Source: Cyanoderma ruficeps (taxonomy: Eukaryota; Chordata; Aves; Passeriformes; Timaliidae). Taken from it: a stretch of 64,000 bases of DNA. Shown here piece by piece: positions 59,401 to 64,000 of the stretch. The stretch's first letter is position 1. Every line of letters starts with the position of its first letter. The notes under the pieces are model-generated. The model was not told the origin of the DNA, searched no databases, and saw only the letters and a list, made by a program, of their open reading frames with translations. Both the position numbers and the translations under genes were made by a program. The DNA lies in the NCBI GenBank assembly GCA_008694505.1, contig VZDJ01000594.1:7569746-7633745 (forward strand), written 5' to 3'.

Positions 59401-62400
59401 AGGTTGTCCTACATGCACACAGAGAGAATCCCCAAGGCTTTTTGGACAGTGCTAGGCAGTGCTGACGTGTCTCTTCTCTTCCCTTCATCAGAAGCCAGTG
59501 CTCTAAATGAAACAGCTTATGAGCCAACTGAGACAACAACCTCGGGACCTACAGGTATGGAACAAAGCTTTCTGGCTTCCCCTTCTGGGGACAGCTTGGA
59601 GTAACCAATTTTCAGGGAGCACTGCAGGGAGCAGTTCCCCTGCCCCGATTTCCCCCAGTTGTTCTCCCATTGGAGACAAAATTAACCAGATCCTGGTTGT
59701 GAATAACTTCCACTCTCCCCTCTTTCCCTGTTGGTCTTTGTTGTAAAGCAAGTGTGTTTGGGAAGGTTTGAGCAGGCGACTCTTTTCATGCTTTGTGCCT
59801 TTGCGTCTTGCACCGGACCTGGATACAAAATGATCCATGCAAAGGAAGGCCAGAGCAAGCTTTTCAGCAGGCCCTGCAGGGAGTTGTTCCTGAGGCTGTT
59901 GGGGCCTGGGCAGGGAGGGATCTGGGCACAGCCCAGCAGGGAGAGGTCAGGGCCCATGGCTGGGGACCACGGAGCAGACCCTGCCTGTTGTCCTCCACCC
60001 CCAGCTTGATGCTGGAGAGCCCCAGCCAGGAGGGTCAAAGCTCCTGCTGGCATCACCCCGAGGAGGGGCAGCCTACCCAGTCCCTCAGCTCCTCCTCCAT
60101 GCTGGGCTTGCAAGAGCCCATCCCTCCTGCCAGCACCTCACTTCCCCATCATGATGACCCAGCACTGGGAAAGACTGTGTCCTTCTGACTTCCACCTGAG
60201 CTATCCTGAGTCAAAGGTGTCTGTGGGGGAATACACATATGCAGGCTCTGCACTGCCTGATGGGTCTACATACTGCTGCTGATGAAGCATTCCTGGAACA
60301 GAAATGGCCTGCTCTCAATGTCCACATGAATCTGTTACAGCACAGGAGTGTGTGTTAGCAAAGGCAGCCATTATTCTGCTGCTCTGGAAGAGTATAGATG
60401 GAATTTTAAAGGATGCTCCTGTAGTGCTGAGTGCAGAGGCTGTGTGCCTGTGGATGGGATGCTTCAGAGCCTGCTCTGACAGCCAGTGCTGCAGGGAGCA
60501 AAGTGTGGTGAGCCCAAGGTCAGCATTAGTCACCTGGCAAAGAGAGGCAGGGAGGGAACAAACCTGCTACTGGTAAGGAGGAGTCCAAGAGCAGGGTGTA
60601 AGAGAAAAATAACAGCAATTGCAAACAAGGCCAGGGCACTGACAAAAGGGTAAGATAAGGCTGCCCAGAGGTGTGGCTGCTCAGCCACACAGAGATTCTC
60701 TGCTGCACTTACCTGTACATAAATTGTCCTTCATGCAAAGAGTTCCCTAGTGCTGCCCGCTCTCTTCTTTCCCCTTCATTAGAGCCTGCTGCTGAAACAT
60801 CTGCTAGCACAACAGTGACGACAACCCCAACACCCACAGGTAAGGAGCAAAGCCCTCAGGCAGCCCCTCCCTTCTGGGAACAGTCCCAGGCAGCTCTGCA
60901 GCCCCCACAGAGCTTTCCCTGAGTTCCTGTCCCAGGGGAGACAAAGGTGCCCAGATCAAGGCTGTGAATCCCCTCCACAAGTCCTGCTCTCCTGGCTGTT
61001 CTTTGCTGCAAGGAGGAAGCACTGGGGAAGAGTTGAGGAAGCTGCTCCTTTTGTGTTTGGCACCTTTACCTTCTGCATCAGGCCTGGATTGAACGGGATC
61101 CATGAAGAGATGCCCAGGGGAATCCCATGACCAGATCCTGCAGGGAGCTGTGCCTGAGGCTGGTGGCTGCTGGAAGGGACAGCTTTGGCCAACCCCGCTG
61201 TTGGCCATCAAACACAGATAAACTGGGGAGAGAACAGTGTGTGTGAGGTCCTTGTGGTGCCATTGGAGGGACAAGGAGTGATGGACACATCAGATGAGAG
61301 AGGTATCTGAGCCAGGGAGAGCCAAGAGGGTGGGCAAGGGTGCTCAGGGCTTTGGCCACTCAGCCCCATGAGGATCCACCAGCATTTCCCTACTCAGAGG
61401 TTGCCCTATGCACACAGAGAGAATCCCCAAGGCTTTTTGAACAGACAGTGCTAGGCAGTGCTGACATGTCTCTTCTCTTCCCTTCATCAGAAGTCAGTGC
61501 TCTAAATGAAACACATCCTGAGCCAGAAGAGTTGTCAAATGCAGAACATACAGGTAAGGATCAAAGTTTCCAGGCTTCCCCTTCTGGGGACAGCTTGGAG
61601 TAACCAATTTCCAGGGAGCACTGCAGATACCCAAGCAGGGAGCAGTTCCCCTGCCCCGGTTTCCCCCAGTTGTTCTCCCATTGGAGACAAAATTACCCAA
61701 ATCCTGGTTGTGAATAACTTCCACTCTCCCCTCTTTCCCTGTTGGTCTTTGTTGTAAAGCAAGTGTGTTTGGGAAGATTTGAGCAGGCTGCTCTTTTCAT
61801 GCTTTGTGCCTTTGCCTCTTGCACCGGACCTGGATACAAAATGATCCATGCAAAGGAAGGCCAGAGCAAGCTTTTCAGCAGGCCCTGCAGGGAGTTGTTC
61901 CTGAGGCTGTTGGGGCCTGGGCAGGGAGGGATCTGGGCACAGCCCAGCAGGGAGAGGTCAGGGCCCATGGCTGGGGACCACGGAGCAGACCCTGCCTGTT
62001 GTCCTCCACCCCCAGCTTGATGCTGGAGAGCCCCAGCCAGGAGGGTCAAAGCTCCTGCTGGCATCACCCCGAGGAGGGGCAGCCTACCCAGTCCCTCAGC
62101 TCCTCCTCCATGCTGGGCTTGCAAGAGCCCATCCCTCCTGCCAGCACCTCACTTCCCCATCATGATGGCCCAGCATTGGGAAAGACTGTGTCCTTCTGGC
62201 TTCCACCCAAATGATCCTGAGCCAAAGGTGTCTGTGGGGGAATACACATGTGCAGGCTCTGCACTGTCTGGTGCACCCCGAGTTGCTCTTGCTGCTCCCC
62301 CTGTATGGATGGTTCCTTGGGCAGGTGAAGAGATCTTTGTTGCATAGAGATACCTGTGTGCCTGTGCCTGAGAATGTTGTATCTTCCACTGCCAGGGAGC

Positions 62401-63317
62401 ACAGCTGGGCTGGGGGTCATGCACTGCCTCTCTGGGACATGCTTAAGTCCTGGGAACTGGGGACAAGGGGTCATGGACACGTCAGATGACAGAGGTATCT
62501 CAGCCAGGGAGAGCCAAGAGGCTGGGCAAGGGTGCTCAGGGTTTTGGCCACTCAGCTCCACAGGGATCCACTGCACCTACCGACACCTGTGTGTCCTACA
62601 CACACACAACTCCCCAAGGCTTTTTGAACAGACAGTGCTAGGCAGTGCTGACATCCCTTCCCTTCCTTTCATTAGAAGCCAGTGGTCTAAATGAAACAGA
62701 TCCTGACCCAGGAGAGATGACAACCTCGGGACCTACAGGTAAGAAACAAGGCTTTCTGGCTTCCCCTTCTGGGGACAGCTTGGAGTATCCAATTTCCAGG
62801 GAGCACTGCAGATACCCAAGCAGGGAGCAGTTCCCCTGCCCTGATTTCCCCCTGTTGTTCTCCCATTGGAGATAAAATTACCCAGATCCTGGTTGTGAAT
62901 AACTTCCACTCTCCCCTCTTTCCCTGCTGGTCTTTGTTGTAAAGCAAGTGTGTTTGGGAAGAGTTGAGCAGGCGGCTCTTTTCATGCTTTGTGCCTTTGC
63001 CTCTTGCACCGGACCTGGATACAAAATGATCCATGCAAAGGAAGGCCAGAGCAAGCTTTTTAGCAGGCCCTGCAGGGAGCCAGGGAGGGCCAAGAGGCTG
63101 GGCAAGGGTGCTCAGGGCTTTGGCCACTCAGCCCCACAAGGATCCACTGCACCTCCCTGTTCAGTGGTTGCCGTACACACACAGGATTCCCGAAGGCTTT
63201 TTGAACAGACAGTGCCAGGCAGTGCTGACATGTCTCTTCTCTTCCCTTCATCAGAAACCAGTGTTGTAAGTGAAACAGCTTCTGAGGCAACTGACACACC
63301 AACCTCAGGACCTCCAG
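56430..63317 (+). CDS. MUC13: MUC13-like transmembrane mucin gene, 5' part (3' end outside window)
   Basis: Exons: 56430-56487, 59492-59554, 60783-60839, 61491-61553, 62676-62738 and 63255-63317, all GT-AG and all phase 1-1 after the first. The product begins with a signal peptide, then repeats of about 20 residues rich in Thr, Glu, Ser and Pro, with Thr-Ser-Gly-Pro-Thr ends. Known: MUC13 is an epithelial membrane mucin with a short Thr/Ser/Pro region, then EGF, SEA, EGF and a membrane helix, and it neighbours HEG1 in the same orientation in mammals. The diagnostic EGF/SEA exons lie right of the window, so the name rests on synteny, the signal peptide and Glu-Thr-x-Thr-Ser-Gly-Pro-Thr similarity to the human N-terminus as I recall it. 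The exons sit in a tandemly duplicated block. Confidence 0.75.
58797..59041 (+). repeat. S segment, copy 1 of a ~240 bp intronic duplication
   Basis: By eye almost identical to 60270-60508, with about three substitutions in the 200 bases from 58838 (ctgtc/ctctc, ctccag/ctcctg, gcctca/gcttca). It shows no similarity I recognise to a transposon. A 60-codon frame is open in both copies, but the copies are too alike for that to mean anything. Confidence 0.9.
59055..59491 (+). repeat. Pre-exon repeat segment upstream of MUC13-like exon 2
   Basis: Shared with 61064-61490, and in shortened form with 62461-62675 and 63076-63254. Each copy ends at the acceptor of a 63-nt mucin exon. Copies 1 and 3 differ at only scattered positions and small indels. 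Confidence 0.9.
59492..59554 (+). CDS. MUC13: MUC13-like mucin exon 2 (63 nt)
   Basis: Acceptor cccttcatcag, donor GTATGG, phase 1-1. It encodes Glu-Ala-Ser-Ala-Leu-Asn-Glu-Thr, then Glu-Pro-Thr-Glu-Thr-Thr-Thr-Ser-Gly-Pro-Thr. It contains an Asn-Glu-Thr sequon and a Thr-rich O-glycosylation stretch. Confidence 0.8.
59555..60266 (+). repeat. Post-exon repeat segment after MUC13-like exon 2
   Basis: About 700 bases almost identical to 61554-62262. The first 340 bases also match 62739-63075. More diverged copies follow exon 3 (60840-61063) and exon 6 (63318-63700). Confidence 0.9.
60270..60508 (+). repeat. S segment, copy 2
   Basis: Second copy of 58797-59041. Downstream of it (60511-60782) the sequence is not the pre-exon segment found after copy 1, so the duplication boundary or a replacement lies near 60510. 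Confidence 0.9.
60783..60839 (+). CDS. MUC13: MUC13-like mucin exon 3 (57 nt, oldest-looking copy)
   Basis: Acceptor ccccttcattag, donor GTAAGG, phase 1-1. It encodes Glu-Pro-Ala-Ala-Glu-Thr, then a run of Thr/Ser/Val and Pro-Thr-Pro-Thr. It is two codons shorter than its sister exons and lacks the Asn-Glu-Thr sequon. Flanking intron is a diverged version of the same repeat. Confidence 0.75.
61064..61490 (+). repeat. Pre-exon repeat segment upstream of MUC13-like exon 4
   Basis: Close copy of 59055-59491, entered from the diverged post-exon segment of exon 3. Confidence 0.88.
61491..61553 (+). CDS. MUC13: MUC13-like mucin exon 4 (63 nt)
   Basis: Acceptor cccttcatcag, donor GTAAGG, phase 1-1. 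It encodes Glu-Val-Ser-Ala-Leu-Asn-Glu-Thr, then Pro-Glu-Pro-Glu-Glu-Leu-Ser-Asn-Ala-Glu-His-Thr. The second half has lost most Thr and is acidic. It differs from exon 2 at about 18 of 63 bases although the introns on both sides are nearly identical to those of exon 2. Confidence 0.8.
61554..62262 (+). repeat. Post-exon repeat segment after MUC13-like exon 4
   Basis: Close copy of 59555-60266, with a 12-base insertion 'atacccaagcag' relative to copy 1 near 61626-61637. From about 62266 the sequence becomes unique until 62461. Confidence 0.9.
62461..62675 (+). repeat. Pre-exon repeat segment (short form) upstream of MUC13-like exon 5
   Basis: Matches the last 220 bases of the pre-exon segments, with small differences around 62570-62610. 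Confidence 0.85.
62676..62738 (+). CDS. MUC13: MUC13-like mucin exon 5 (63 nt)
   Basis: Acceptor ttcctttcattag, donor GTAAGA, phase 1-1. It encodes Glu-Ala-Ser-Gly-Leu-Asn-Glu-Thr, then Asp-Pro-Gly-Glu-Met-Thr-Thr-Ser-Gly-Pro-Thr. It shares its last 20 bases with exon 2 but the Asp/His-Pro middle with exon 4, so it looks mosaic. Confidence 0.8.
62739..63254 (+). repeat. Fused post-exon/pre-exon segment between MUC13-like exons 5 and 6
   Basis: The post-exon repeat runs to about 63078 and then switches, at 'ctgcagggagccagggag', to the pre-exon repeat (63076-63254). The roughly 600 bases normally in between are missing. Confidence 0.88.
63255..63317 (+). CDS. MUC13: MUC13-like mucin exon 6 (63 nt)
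   Basis: Acceptor cccttcatcag, donor GTAAGG, phase 1-1. It encodes Glu-Thr-Ser-Val-Val-Ser-Glu-Thr, then Thr-Asp-Thr-Pro-Thr-Ser-Gly-Pro-Pro. The Asn of the Asn-Glu-Thr sequon is replaced by Ser, so the N-glycosylation site is lost. Confidence 0.8.
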
Positions 63318-64000
63318 GTAAGGAGCAAAAATGCTCCGGCAGTATTTTCTTGCGGCAGCTTGGAGTAGTCAGGTCCCAGGGAGCTCTGTAACCCCCTCAG
63401 AGTGGAAGGAGTTCCCCTGCCTGTGTTTCCCATGTTCCTCTTTCAGAAGAGACAAGCTGCCCAGATGGTGGCCATGAATACTCTCCACTCTTCTCTCTTT
63501 TCCTGCTGGCCTTTGCATCAAGGAGAATGTGTTGGGAATGATTGGAGGAAGCTGCTCTTTTTGTGCTAGGTGCTTTTGCCTACTTCAGCAGGCAGGGATA
63601 CAAAATGATCCATTCAAAGAGCTGCCCAGGCCAGCCCTTGACCCGGCCCTGCAGGGAGTTGTACCTGAGGCTGTTGGAGCATGGGCAGGGAGGGATCTGG
63701 GGCACAGCCAGGCGTGGGGCTGGGGCCAGGAACAGTGTCTGGGGCACCGTGCATGTGTCTGAGCTGGGAGCTCTCCATATCCCACTCTCCTCCATCCCAG
63801 TAGGCCCTTGCAATGTAGGTGAAGTGTCCCCATTTAATGCTCTATCTCCCCGCCACTCTTCCCTGAGGGCCCTTGCTGAAAGTGGAATGTGTTTGGAGGA
63901 GTTCAGAATTGTTCTTGCTTTCTGCTTGGGATCTTTTTCATCAGGAAAAAAAAATTTGGCTTCACTAGGTTGTCTGGAAAAAATATTTGGAAATGAACCT
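63318..64000 (+). other. MUC13-like intron 6, diverged post-exon repeat, runs off window
   Basis: 63318-63700 is a diverged post-exon segment (shared 'gatacaaaatgatccat', 'ccctgcagggagttg', 'ggcagggagggatctgg'). A further faint copy of its middle part lies at about 63858-63945. No exon seen before the window ends. Confidence 0.7.

Larger units (their letters stand above)
56488..59491 (+). other. MUC13-like intron 1 (3 kb)
   Basis: The first 2.3 kb is AT-rich with nothing I recognise. From 58797 it enters the duplicated block (S segment 58797-59041, then the pre-exon segment 59055-59491). Confidence 0.7.

Noticed and set aside
59793..60188. Ser/Pro-rich open frame in the MUC13-like intron, also present at 61804-62214, looking like a mucin exon
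   Set aside because: No acceptor/donor pair fits the phase-1 pattern: the best acceptor, before 'cttgatgctgg', gives an immediate TGA in phase 1. The two copies are nearly identical because of duplication, so shared openness is not evidence of coding.

Overview
The window reads as vertebrate nuclear DNA: intron-rich genes with GT-AG splice sites and no dense ORF packing. It is most likely from a bird. The main clue is an avian-type CR1 LINE 3' end on the minus strand at about 46264-46960, with a second degenerate CR1 piece at about 42750-43010. The species cannot be read from the sequence.

Region 1-44934 (plus strand) is HEG1, heart of glass, the mucin-like endothelial receptor of the cerebral cavernous malformation (CCM) pathway. 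A CpG-rich first exon is cut by the left edge (1-59). A 17.8 kb intron follows, then ten phase-1/phase-1 exons encoding a Ser/Thr/Pro-rich mucin ectodomain (17870-28497). Next come an EGF exon, three exons for a SEA-like module, a second EGF exon, a Cys module split over two micro-exons, the transmembrane exon and two tail exons ending in the KRIT1-binding Tyr-Phe terminus (30748-44934). Every junction I assigned keeps frame. The assembled reading from 17870 is about 1778 residues, longer than the roughly 1380 I remember for human HEG1. The excess lies in the mucin part.

Region 44935-56340 is the HEG1 3' UTR plus intergenic DNA, including the minus-strand CR1.

Region 56340-64000 holds the promoter and first exons of a second mucin gene on the same strand, very probably MUC13. 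It sits where MUC13 lies next to HEG1 in mammals. It has a signal-peptide exon followed by five tiny phase-1/phase-1 Thr/Ser/Pro exons (57-63 nt). These lie in a tandemly amplified block whose introns are nearly identical between copies while the exons differ strongly. The gene runs off the right edge.

The most unusual signal is how mucin domains grow here. Both genes lengthen their O-glycosylated region by duplicating symmetrical phase-1 exons. In HEG1 the copies are old, recognisable by a recurring Arg-Thr-Leu motif, with one recent pair and one exon that seems to be dying. In MUC13 the duplication is recent and the coding exons have diverged far more than the introns around them.
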